Source: Haloplasma contractile SSD-17B (GTDB taxonomy: Bacteria; Bacillota_I; Bacilli_A; Haloplasmatales; Haloplasmataceae). From it: 64,000 bases of DNA. The position numbers were made by a program, and so were the translations under genes. The DNA is taken from positions 62,001 through 126,000 of the forward strand of contig NZ_AFNU02000001.1 of assembly GCF_000215935.2 (NCBI RefSeq), in the 5' to 3' direction. Under the pieces are notes generated by a model. That model saw nothing but the letters and a program-made list of their open reading frames with translations, searched no databases and had not been told where the DNA came from. Of the stretch, positions 1-7,746 are shown piece after piece (position 1 is the first letter of the stretch; each line of letters begins with the position of its first letter).

Positions 1-48
1 ATTAGTCTTGGATTGATTGGGTTAGCATTGTTTGAGGAGTTGGACTAG
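1..48 (+). CDS. C-terminal tail of an upstream gene (partial)
   Basis: Frame 1 is open from the first base to a TAG at 46-48 and encodes 15 residues that are hydrophobic (Leu, Ile, Gly, Ala) and end in Glu-Glu-Leu-Asp. The other two forward frames close early. The hydrophobic run resembles the end of a membrane protein, possibly a permease upstream of oppA, but 15 residues are too few to identify a family. It is assigned only because it is open and followed by a separate SD and gene. Confidence 0.3.
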   Translation: MSLGLIGLALFEELD

Positions 49-97
49 CTATGTATAAAATTCAAAATACTAAAAAATTACAGGAGGAGAGAAATTG

Positions 98-1786
98 ATG
101 AAAAAATATTTATCACTAGTACTTATGTTAGTAACTGTCGTTACATTAGCGGCATGTGGGAACAAAGAAGATAATATTCCAAGTTTTAAAGACGCTGATT
201 TAAGGTTAGCTAATAGCTCTATTGCAGAGGATTTAGACTTCCATACAACATCATTAGCATCTGACTTTACAATTTTAAATAATATAAATGAAGGTTTAGT
301 ACGCCTTAAAGAAAACGACGAAGTTGTTGAAGGTGTAGCAAAATCTTGGTCTGTAAGTGAAGATCAATTAGTCTATACTTTTACATTACGTCAAGATGCG
401 ACTTGGTCTAATGGTGACACTGTAACTGCTGATGATTTTGTATATTCATGGCATCGTGCAGTAAATCCACCAGAGGGAATCACTGTAAAGTATGCATCAA
501 TGTATGACATGATTAAAAATGGTAGTGCTATTCGTACTGGAGAAGAAACTGATGTAACGAAATTAGGAATTGAAGCTGTAGATGAATATACGGTTAAAGT
601 TACATTAGAACAGCCAACTCCATACTTCTTACCTCTAATGGCATTCCCTGCATTCTATCCTGCTCATCAAGAAACAATTGAAGAGTATGGAAAAGATTAT
701 GGTAAAAAAATGGATAACTTAATTTATAATGGTCCGTTTAAAGTAACTTACTGGAATACAGATTACGGAGTATACTTAGAGAAGAACGAAACATATTGGG
801 ATAAAGACGCTGTAAAAATTGAATCAGTATCGTATCGTGCTGTTGAAGATCCAACAACGCGTTTATCATTATATGATGCCGATGAATTAGACCGAGTAGG
901 TGTTACAGGGGAACAATATGAGGACCGTATGGATGTGGCTGACGTTTATATTGATCCAGTTCAATGGTATTTAATTTTTAATACTGAAGATGAAAACTTT
1001 TCAAATAAAAACTTACGTTTAGCATTTAAATACGGAATTGATAAAGCTGAATTAGTACAGGCATTAAAGCCATATGTACCAGCAGATGAATTCGTTCCAC
1101 GTGGATATTCAGTTATGGAAGTTGAAGGTGAATATGTTGACTTCCGCGATTTTGTAACAGCTAATGCTGATGCGACTGAGGTAAATTACGATGAGTCAAC
1201 AAATGGTATTTTTGATGCAAAAGTAGCTCAAGATTACCTTGATCTTGCATTGAATGAATTAGGTGAAGACTCAATAACGGTTAAATTTAAAGCATTCGAT
1301 TCAGATGGTTGGAAACCTTTATTTGAAAACATACGTAACCAGTTATCTCGATTAGAAGGGTTAACTGTTGAATTAGACAAAAAGCCGGCTGCAGGTGTTT
1401 ATGATAGTTATGATGGACGTACATATGAATTTGGTTTCTATGGATGGGGACCTGACTATCCAGATCCAATGTCATTCTTAGAATTATATCATTCAGAAGA
1501 TTCTCATAATGTCTTGAAAAAGGAAGAAACTGACGTTTTAAATGCAGAATTTGATGCATTAATCGAAGCAGCTAGAGGGGATAATCCTGAGACTTCATTA
1601 CTAGATGACCCTGTTGCTCGTTGGGAAGCATTAGTACAAGCTGAAGCATTATTGTTAGAGGAAGCTTATGTAGTTCCATTAGCACAGCGTGCTGGAGGTA
1701 CGTTACAACAAGGCCGTGTTTCTGGTGTCATTAAACATAACTTTGGACCAGATTATTCATGGAAATGGGTTGAAGTTACTGACTAG
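98..1786 (+). CDS. oppA: Oligopeptide ABC transporter substrate-binding lipoprotein OppA
   Basis: Extracellular solute-binding protein (SBP family 5) that captures peptides outside the membrane and delivers them to the OppBC channel. The 562-residue product starts with a basic, hydrophobic lipoprotein signal peptide ending in the lipobox Leu-Ala-Ala-Cys (Cys near residue 20), so the mature protein should be lipid-anchored. The family pattern of a Trp-Ser-Asn-Gly-Asp segment followed by TADDFVYSWHRAV is visible around residues 100-125. Length is normal for OppA. A TTG lies three bases upstream, but the ATG at 98 is better spaced from AGGAGGAGA at 82-90. It is the first gene of oppABCDF and is separated from oppB by a terminator-like hairpin, which would favour excess binding protein over the membrane parts. 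Peptide specificity cannot be read from the sequence. Confidence 0.93.
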   Translation: MKKYLSLVLMLVTVVTLAACGNKEDNIPSFKDADLRLANSSIAEDLDFHTTSLASDFTILNNINEGLVRLKENDEVVEGVAKSWSVSEDQLVYTFTLRQDATWSNGDTVTADDFVYSWHRAVNPPEGITVKYASMYDMIKNGSAIRTGEETDVTKLGIEAVDEYTVKVTLEQPTPYFLPLMAFPAFYPAHQETIEEYGKDYGKKMDNLIYNGPFKVTYWNTDYGVYLEKNETYWDKDAVKIESVSYRAVEDPTTRLSLYDADELDRVGVTGEQYEDRMDVADVYIDPVQWYLIFNTEDENFSNKNLRLAFKYGIDKAELVQALKPYVPADEFVPRGYSVMEVEGEYVDFRDFVTANADATEVNYDESTNGIFDAKVAQDYLDLALNELGEDSITVKFKAFDSDGWKPLFENIRNQLSRLEGLTVELDKKPAAGVYDSYDGRTYEFGFYGWGPDYPDPMSFLELYHSEDSHNVLKKEETDVLNAEFDALIEAARGDNPETSLLDDPVARWEALVQAEALLLEEAYVVPLAQRAGGTLQQGRVSGVIKHNFGPDYSWKWVEVTD

Positions 1787-1798
1787 TGTTGTCTGAAG

Positions 1799-1838
1799 AT
1801 AAATGGTGGTCCTTCGGCCACCATTTATTTATTTTTTA
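1799..1838 (+). terminator. Hairpin between oppA and oppB (partial terminator or processing site)
   Basis: Nine to eleven base pairs (arms 1799-1809 and 1818-1828) close a short loop containing TTCG and are followed by a T-rich run to 1837. It lies in the gap between oppA and the SD of oppB. Such hairpins commonly let some transcripts end after the binding-protein gene while the rest read through. Confidence 0.75.
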
Positions 1839-1856
1839 GAAGGAGGGAACTTTTTA

Positions 1857-2879
1857 ATGATTAAATACATACTAAAGAGAATTGGTTTTTCATTGTTAAC
1901 CATTATTCTTGCATCCTCACTATTATTTATACTTCTACAGTTTATGCCAGGAAAACCTTGGGATACTCAGAAAACAGATCCTGCTACTCAAGCACGTTTA
2001 GAGGATGAATATGATTTAGACGAACCGCTTGCCCTGCAATATATTAAATACATGGGTGGAGTGTTTGGATTCGTTATTGAAATTGATGATAGTGCAGTTC
2101 AAAGTGTCGACTATCAAGTAATACCTACATTTGGAGATAAATGGAGAGGGGACAAACAACCTGTACTTGATACTGTTAGAGTACAATATCCAATTTCAGT
2201 GAGTATAGGAGTTCGTGGACTTATATTAGGTTTAATTGTTGGACTATTTTTTGGAGTGATATCAGCACTTAAACGAAATACGTTTTGGGATCATGCATTA
2301 ACTATGATTGCCGTAGTAGGTGTATCCGTTCCATCATTTGTTTTTGCAACTATTTTACAATACTACATAGGATTTAAACTTCAACAGCAACCATTTATAC
2401 AAAATATACCAATATTAGGAGATATTCCAATAGCATATGATATCGCAAGCCCATCGATGTCTAGAGTTTTACCTGCGTTTGCACTATCATTGTTTGTTAT
2501 TGCAAGTTTAACACGTTTTATGAGAACGGAACTAGTTGATGTTCTAGGTTCCGATTATATTTTACTTGCTAGAGCAAAAGGGCTTAATAAGACTAAAGTC
2601 ATTATTAAACATGCAATAAGAAACGCATTGATTCCAGTTATAACGGTAATAGGGCCACTATCACTAGCAATTTTAGCAGGATCTGTCGTTATAGAAAAAA
2701 TATTTGCGATTCCTGGTATGGGTGGAGAACTAGTATCAGCTATTCAAAATCAAGATAATCCATTAATATTAGGGCTAGCATTTTTCTATACATTCTTATA
2801 CGTAACAATAATTTTAATAGTGGATGTATCTTATGGGGTCATTGATCCACGTGTTAGAGTTTCAGGAGGTGACGCATAA
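1857..2879 (+). CDS. oppB: Oligopeptide ABC transporter permease OppB
   Basis: Inner-membrane permease half of the peptide importer. The 340-residue protein has an N-terminal membrane helix (about residues 9-30), a soluble stretch, and about five further helices from residue 115 on. The cytoplasmic EAA loop that docks on the ATPases is seen as YILLARAKGLNKTKVI, with the conserved alanine and glycine. The frame is open further upstream (from 1803), but that stretch encodes the terminator hairpin. The ATG at 1857 follows AAGGAGGGAA with good spacing and begins Met-Ile-Lys-Tyr like other OppB proteins. The stop codon overlaps the oppC start by one base (TAATG), implying translational coupling. 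Confidence 0.93.
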   Translation: MIKYILKRIGFSLLTIILASSLLFILLQFMPGKPWDTQKTDPATQARLEDEYDLDEPLALQYIKYMGGVFGFVIEIDDSAVQSVDYQVIPTFGDKWRGDKQPVLDTVRVQYPISVSIGVRGLILGLIVGLFFGVISALKRNTFWDHALTMIAVVGVSVPSFVFATILQYYIGFKLQQQPFIQNIPILGDIPIAYDIASPSMSRVLPAFALSLFVIASLTRFMRTELVDVLGSDYILLARAKGLNKTKVIIKHAIRNALIPVITVIGPLSLAILAGSVVIEKIFAIPGMGGELVSAIQNQDNPLILGLAFFYTFLYVTIILIVDVSYGVIDPRVRVSGGDA

Positions 2880-3904
2880 TGGATGTAGTTACAAGAGAAA
2901 ATCAAACGGACATACCAAAAGAAGAATTTGAACTTACACAACAGGGTGAAAATTTAAAAGATGTTGTTGAAGGTGAAACGCTTAGTTTCTGGCGTGACTC
3001 TTGGAATCGTTTAATGTCAAACAAGGCAGCATTCGTTGCGCTAATTGTCATAGGATTAATTATTTTAGGTGCAATCTTTATTCCAATGATTTCACCACAT
3101 GGTTTAGATGACCAAAACACATATGCTAAATTCCTACCGCCTCGCGTTCAAGTGTTAGAAAAGCTTGGAATTATGGATGGTACGAACGCAAAAGGCGAAT
3201 TTGAATATACAGGTGATTTTGAAGATGCTTACCATTGGTGGGGAACGGACAATAATGGACGTGACCTATTTACACGTGTATGGTATGGAGCTCGTATTTC
3301 ACTATTCGTTGCATTTGTAGCAGCTTCAATTGATGTGCTGATCGGTATGCTTTATGGAGGAATATCAGGATACTTTGGTGGAAAAGTTGACTTAATTATG
3401 CAACGTATAATTGAGTTAATCGCCGGTATTCCAAACCTGGTAGTGGCGACCTTATTTGTTATGCTTTTTGAGGAAGGTCTATTACCGATTATTCTAGCAC
3501 TAGTTATAACAAACTGGATCGGAATGAGTCGAGTTGTCCGCGCACAGTTTATTAAATATAGAAATCAAGAATTTATTCTTGCTTCAAGAACACTCGGAGC
3601 ATCTGATGTACGATTAATTTTTAAACACTTATTCCCGAACATAATTGGTCAAGTTGTCGTTGTAAGTATGTTCTCTATTCCAGGCGCAATTTTCTATGAA
3701 GCATTCTTAAGTTTCATTGGTATTGGAATACAGTCACCATATACATCTCTAGGAGCGTTAATTAGTGATGGACAAGCTCAGTTAACCTTAAACCCGCACG
3801 CACTATTTTATCCTTCACTTATCTTATCAATATTGATGTTAGGATTTAACTTACTTGCAAATGGATTACGAGATGCATTAGATCCGAAGTTGAGAAGTAA
3901 ATAG
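2879..3904 (+). CDS. oppC: Oligopeptide ABC transporter permease OppC
   Basis: Second permease half of the importer. The 341-residue protein has a long hydrophilic N-terminus (about 45 residues) followed by a first membrane helix. An extracytoplasmic segment carries the OppC/DppC hallmark HWWGTDNNGRDLFTRVWYGA, and about five more helices follow. The EAA loop reads FILASRTLGASDVRLIFKH. The start overlaps the oppB stop by one base, with AGGAGGT inside the end of oppB as SD. It ends 11 bases before oppD. Typical length and order; OppB and OppC form the transmembrane heterodimer. Confidence 0.93.
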   Translation: MDVVTRENQTDIPKEEFELTQQGENLKDVVEGETLSFWRDSWNRLMSNKAAFVALIVIGLIILGAIFIPMISPHGLDDQNTYAKFLPPRVQVLEKLGIMDGTNAKGEFEYTGDFEDAYHWWGTDNNGRDLFTRVWYGARISLFVAFVAASIDVLIGMLYGGISGYFGGKVDLIMQRIIELIAGIPNLVVATLFVMLFEEGLLPIILALVITNWIGMSRVVRAQFIKYRNQEFILASRTLGASDVRLIFKHLFPNIIGQVVVVSMFSIPGAIFYEAFLSFIGIGIQSPYTSLGALISDGQAQLTLNPHALFYPSLILSILMLGFNLLANGLRDALDPKLRSK

Positions 3905-3915
3905 GGAGTGATAAT

Positions 3916-4986
3916 ATGGATAAAAATAAAATTTTAGAAGTAAGGGACTTAACGGTTTCCTTTACAACATTTAATGGTAAAGTAAGTGCGGTAAGAGGTG
4001 TAAACTTTGATTTATATAAGGGTGAAACTTTAGCAATTGTAGGTGAATCTGGTTCTGGTAAATCAGTAACAAATAAAGTTTTACTGGGGATTTTAGATTC
4101 TAATGGTTCCGTTGATGAAGGACATGCTTTATTTAGAGCAGAGTACAATGAAGAAGATAAAGAAGATGAAATCATCGATTTAACTGATTTAAAAGAGAGA
4201 GAAATGCAACGCACAATACGTGGAAAGCGTATTGCCATGATTTTTCAAGATCCAATGACTTCACTTAACCCTACTATGACAATAGGAAAGCAAATTATGG
4301 AAGGGTTAATCGAACATCAAGGAATGTCAAAAACAGAAGCAAAGCAGCATGCAATTGAATTAATTGATCAAGTAGGAATTCCATATCCTAAGTTACGTTT
4401 TAAAAACTATCCACACCAATTATCAGGTGGGATGAGACAACGTATTGTAATCGCAATTGCTTTATCATGTAATCCTGATGTTTTAATTTGTGATGAGCCA
4501 ACAACGGCTCTAGATGTTACTATACAAGCGCAAATTTTAGAATTAATTAAAGACTTACAAAAAGAGACGGGTGTATCAATTATATTCATTACTCATGATT
4601 TAGGTGTAGTTGCAAATGTCGCAGATCGAGTTGCAGTAATGTATGCAGGAAAAGTAGTAGAGTATGGTTTAACAAGAGATATTTTCTACAACCCTAAGCA
4701 TCCATATACATGGGGACTCTTAGCTTCGATGCCAGATCCTGAGTCTAAGGGAGACTTATATTCAATTCCTGGAACTCCACCTAATCTATTATATCCACCT
4801 AAAGGTGACGCATTTGCTTATAGAAATGAGCATGCAATGAAAATTGATTTTTACAAGCAACCACCAATGTTTAAGGTGACTGATACACACTATGCAGCGA
4901 CTTGGCTTTTACATAAAGATGCACCTAAGGTTAAAGCGCCAATACGTAAGAAAATCGCTGTAAAGGAAAGTGATCAAAATGGCTAA
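3916..4986 (+). CDS. oppD: Oligopeptide ABC transporter ATP-binding protein OppD
   Basis: Cytoplasmic ATPase that powers peptide import with OppF. The 356-residue protein shows Walker A GESGSGKS (about residue 43), a Q-loop at IFQDPMTSLNP, the ABC signature LSGGMRQR and Walker B LICDEPTTALD, then a switch histidine in ITHDLG. The C-terminal oligopeptide-transporter domain contains HPYTWGLL, but this extension shows no obvious cluster of iron-sulfur cysteines. A short acidic stretch (Glu-Glu-Asp-Lys-Glu-Asp-Glu) between Walker A and the Q-loop makes that loop slightly longer than usual. It overlaps oppF by eight bases. Confidence 0.93.
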   Translation: MDKNKILEVRDLTVSFTTFNGKVSAVRGVNFDLYKGETLAIVGESGSGKSVTNKVLLGILDSNGSVDEGHALFRAEYNEEDKEDEIIDLTDLKEREMQRTIRGKRIAMIFQDPMTSLNPTMTIGKQIMEGLIEHQGMSKTEAKQHAIELIDQVGIPYPKLRFKNYPHQLSGGMRQRIVIAIALSCNPDVLICDEPTTALDVTIQAQILELIKDLQKETGVSIIFITHDLGVVANVADRVAVMYAGKVVEYGLTRDIFYNPKHPYTWGLLASMPDPESKGDLYSIPGTPPNLLYPPKGDAFAYRNEHAMKIDFYKQPPMFKVTDTHYAATWLLHKDAPKVKAPIRKKIAVKESDQNG

Positions 4987-6307
4987 TGATAAAAGAGAAG
5001 TAATTTTAGAAGTTAAAAATTTAAAGCAACATTTTAAAACGGGTAAAAAAACGGTTAAGGCTGTTGATGATGTATCGTTTGAGATTTATAAAGGTGAAAC
5101 ATTTGGATTAGTTGGTGAGTCTGGTTCAGGAAAGACAACGACTGGTAGAAGTATCATAAAATTATATAACATTACCGATGGTGAAGTATTTTTCAAAGGT
5201 AAACGAACTTCAGTTAATCCTAAATCTATTCAATCTAGAATTAAAAAGTTACAAGTTGGTATTACAAGAGAGGTAGAACGTAAACTATCACTTGTAGAAG
5301 AACTTGAACAAAAAATTTATGACTTAAGAATAGCTCGTAATGCAAAAGTTCGAGACTTGAAAGAAGAAATAGAATTACTTAAAGAAAGAAAAAGCAATAG
5401 AAAATTAAACAAAATAAATGATAAAATAGAAGAAATAGACTCTGAAATGAATCAAAAGATTGTCAAACTTGAAGATCGTATTATTAAGGTGCAAGAAGAA
5501 ATCGAACAAGATAAAGCTAGAAACCTTAATAATTCAGACTTAGAGAAATTAATCGAAGAATTAAAAACCGATTTACCAAAGGCAACTCTAGACAATAAAG
5601 TGACTGAAGAGTTTACAATGGACCTACAAATGATTTTCCAGGATCCAATGGCGTCACTTAACCCTCGTATGACAGTACGAAATATTATAGCTGAGGGTCT
5701 TGACATAAGTTATAAACGTAAACCACGTGCGGAGCGTCAAAAATTAGCTGAAAGTTACAAAGAAAAGCGTGAAGAAAAGATTGAAAAGTTAATTAATATA
5801 GTAGGATTAGATAAGGAACACTTGAACCGTTACCCACATGAATTCTCAGGTGGTCAACGTCAACGGATTGGTATTGCTCGTGCCTTAATCACAAATCCTG
5901 ACTTTATTATAGCCGATGAACCAATTTCAGCATTAGACGTTTCTATTCAGGCGCAAGTTGTTAACTTAATGAATAAACTTAAAGATGAATTCGGTTTAAC
6001 TTACCTATTTATCGCGCATGACCTATCTATGGTACGCTTTATTTCTGATCGTCTTGGAGTTATGCATCTTGGTAAGTTAGTTGAGTATGGAGACGCTGAT
6101 AAGATTTATAATAATCCTGTGCATCCATACACAAAATCATTATTATCTGCTATTCCACTTCCGGACCCTGATTATGAACAAGGTCGAAGACGAATTAAAT
6201 ACGATAAGACTTACATTGCTTATAATGCTGGTGGTTATCATGAAGTGTCTAAGGATCATTTCGTATTAGGGACAAAAGAAGAAGTTGAAGCGTGGAAAGC
6301 TGAATAA
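4979..6307 (+). CDS. oppF: Oligopeptide ABC transporter ATP-binding protein OppF with coiled-coil insertion
   Basis: Second ATPase of the importer. Walker A GESGSGKTTTGR lies near residues 46-57, the Q-loop IFQDPMASLNPRM near 219-231, then the signature FSGGQRQR and Walker B FIIADEPISALD. At 442 residues it is about 110-130 longer than ordinary OppF. The excess lies almost wholly between Walker A and the Q-loop (about residues 85-212), a Lys/Glu-rich heptad-like segment predicted as a long coiled coil. A GTG at 4970 is in frame, but the ATG at 4979 is better placed after AAAGGAAAG and begins Met-Ala-Asn-Asp. The catalytic motifs are intact, so it should be active. No strong terminator was seen after the stop. 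Confidence 0.9.
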   Translation: MANDKREVILEVKNLKQHFKTGKKTVKAVDDVSFEIYKGETFGLVGESGSGKTTTGRSIIKLYNITDGEVFFKGKRTSVNPKSIQSRIKKLQVGITREVERKLSLVEELEQKIYDLRIARNAKVRDLKEEIELLKERKSNRKLNKINDKIEEIDSEMNQKIVKLEDRIIKVQEEIEQDKARNLNNSDLEKLIEELKTDLPKATLDNKVTEEFTMDLQMIFQDPMASLNPRMTVRNIIAEGLDISYKRKPRAERQKLAESYKEKREEKIEKLINIVGLDKEHLNRYPHEFSGGQRQRIGIARALITNPDFIIADEPISALDVSIQAQVVNLMNKLKDEFGLTYLFIAHDLSMVRFISDRLGVMHLGKLVEYGDADKIYNNPVHPYTKSLLSAIPLPDPDYEQGRRRIKYDKTYIAYNAGGYHEVSKDHFVLGTKEEVEAWKAE

Positions 6308-6374
6308 GAAGTATAAATAATAAAAACCACTCATATTGATTATTTAATTTAATTACAGAATATAGTAAATAGTC
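6308..6374 (+). other. Spacer after the opp operon
   Basis: AT-rich spacer between oppF and the T-box promoter. No clear intrinsic terminator is visible for the opp operon here; transcription may run into the T-box leader terminator. Confidence 0.4.
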
Positions 6375-6403
6375 TTGACATTTCTATATTCTATAAATAT
6401 AAT
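6375..6403 (+). promoter_or_regulatory. Consensus sigma-A promoter of the leuS T-box unit
   Basis: TTGACA (6375-6380) and TATAAT (6398-6403) are both perfect and separated by exactly 17 bases. Transcription should begin near 6410, just before the T-box stem I, so this strong promoter feeds the antitermination decision. Confidence 0.9.
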
Positions 6404-6410
6404 GAAATAT

Positions 6411-6649
6411 AAGATAAAGAATACGTAGAAGAGGAGTAGTAGCAACTCACTTGCTGAATTAGAGACCGACTGGTTGGTGAAAAGTCGGAGCAATCGTTGT
6501 GAACTAGCCTTGGAGTAACATATGCGAACGAATAAGTAGTGTATGTCGTTTTCCCTGCGATAAAGGGGTCGAGTTGGTAGTGATATGCTACAACTAGGGT
6601 GGTACCGCGTAATTTACGTCCTTAGATTTATTCTAAGGACGTTTTTTTA
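6411..6649 (+). ncRNA. T-box riboswitch, leucine specifier
   Basis: Canonical T-box leader that senses uncharged tRNA-Leu. The invariant T-box AGGGTGGTACCGCG lies at 6596-6609. Stem I shows the AGAGG/AGTAGTA K-turn side near 6431, an AGAGA bulge at 6461-6465 and the apical hairpin CCGACT...AGTCGG at 6466-6489. Aligning the segment GAACTAGCC with known specifier loops puts the specifier at 6504-6506, CTA, a leucine codon, which matches the downstream leuS. The T-box overlaps the base of a competing terminator. When uncharged tRNA-Leu (anticodon UAG) binds, the antiterminator forms and transcription continues. Confidence 0.93.
6616..6649 (+). terminator. T-box regulated terminator
   Basis: A 10-bp perfect stem (ACGTCCTTAG at 6616-6625 with its complement at 6633-6642) is followed by seven T residues. 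It directly follows the T-box sequence and is the alternative to the antiterminator. Confidence 0.93.
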
Positions 6650-6710
6650 TGCGTTCATTACACAGACTCTCAGTTTTAGACTTTTATTTTTCTTATAGGT
6701 GGTGGTAAAT

Positions 6711-6824
6711 ATGATTTTTATCCGTTCATATAACTGGATATTGGCGTATACGGCTCGATTTTCAAAACGTCATTTAAGCATGTTACTTAAAACAGTCATT
6801 CTTAAGGTCAGGTGTGTACGATAA
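6711..6824 (+). CDS. Possible 37-codon ORF between T-box and nmrA-like gene
   Basis: An ATG at 6711 follows AGGTGGTGG at a normal distance and opens 37 codons ending in TAA at 6822. The product is basic and partly hydrophobic, with leucine, arginine and lysine common (HLSMLLKTVILKVR). No family is recognised. It would be the first reading frame of the T-box-controlled transcript. It contains only ordinary numbers of leucine codons, so it does not look like a classic attenuation leader peptide. It may be a chance frame, a gene remnant or a genuine small protein. Confidence 0.25.
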   Translation: MIFIRSYNWILAYTARFSKRHLSMLLKTVILKVRCVR

Positions 6825-6880
6825 AACTCTCTAATATAATCTAAAGTTCATAAAAAAAGGTAAATTAGAGAGGAGACAAA

Positions 6881-7741
6881 ATGATGAAAGTATTAGTAAC
6901 AGGAGCTACAGGAAATGTTGGATTTAGCACGTGTAATGCCTTAATTAAAAGAGGTGTTGAGGTCGTAGCTACTACAAGTGACCTAAGACGTAGTAAGAAT
7001 CTTTTTAGTGAGGAAATAGAACTTAGAAAACTTGATTTCTATAAACCAGATACATTTAAAAATGTGTTAGATGGAATCGATAAGGTGTTTTTAATGAGAC
7101 CACCTAAAATAGGTGATCCTAAGGTAATAAACTGTTTTATCGACAAAGCTGTTGAACTTGGGGTTAACCATTTTACGTTTTTATCTTTACTTGGTATTGA
7201 AAAAAACCCTATACCACCACACTATAAGATAGAAAAACACCTACAACAAGTGAATGCAACCTATACATCACTTAGACCTAGCTTTTTCATGCAAAACTTA
7301 ACAGGTGCGCATTTAGAGGATATTCTTAAACATGATGATTTGTTTATTCCGAGTGGAAAAGCAAAACTTAGTTTTATCGATACAAATGATATCGGAGAAG
7401 TTGCAGCCGTCACTTTAATAGAGGATGGTCACGAGAACAAAGGATATACACTCACAGGGTCTGAATCTCTAAATTACTATGATGTAGCTGACATTATGAC
7501 TGATGTATTAGGTCGTAAGATTACGTACTCAAAACCAGGCCTATTAAAATTTAGACGTGAAATGCTGAGTCGAGGTCAAAAGAAAGAGTATGTAAACGTA
7601 CTATTATTATTAAATATTATGACACGTTTGGGCACTGCAAAATTAGTTACAGATGAAATCGATAAAATCCTTGGACGAAGACCAATAACAATGAGACAAT
7701 TCGTAGAAGAGCATAAAGCTCTATTTAATCAAAAGGAGTGA
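6881..7741 (+). CDS. NmrA-like NAD(P)-binding oxidoreductase or sensor
   Basis: The 286-residue protein belongs to the atypical SDR / NmrA-like group. It starts with a Rossmann beta strand and the dinucleotide-binding loop VTGATGNVG (residues 5-13), then a second strand ending in Thr-Thr-Ser-Asp-Leu. The segment [10 protein letters not shown] and the PSFFMQNL stretch resemble NmrA/QOR2-type proteins. The typical short-chain dehydrogenase Tyr-x-x-x-Lys catalytic pair is not evident, as usual for this group, so it may be a quinone/NAD(P)H oxidoreductase or a redox-sensing protein. It is co-transcribed with leuS: the stop lies five bases before the leuS ATG. Both genes follow the leucine T-box. 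Substrate unknown. Confidence 0.8.
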   Translation: MMKVLVTGATGNVGFSTCNALIKRGVEVVATTSDLRRSKNLFSEEIELRKLDFYKPDTFKNVLDGIDKVFLMRPPKIGDPKVINCFIDKAVELGVNHFTFLSLLGIEKNPIPPHYKIEKHLQQVNATYTSLRPSFFMQNLTGAHLEDILKHDDLFIPSGKAKLSFIDTNDIGEVAAVTLIEDGHENKGYTLTGSESLNYYDVADIMTDVLGRKITYSKPGLLKFRREMLSRGQKKEYVNVLLLLNIMTRLGTAKLVTDEIDKILGRRPITMRQFVEEHKALFNQKE

Positions 7742-7746
7742 TAATT

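Noticed and set aside
1287-1559. 90-codon minus-strand open frame inside oppA
   Set aside because: Overlaps a well-supported gene, has no SD and no family-like composition; a shadow frame.
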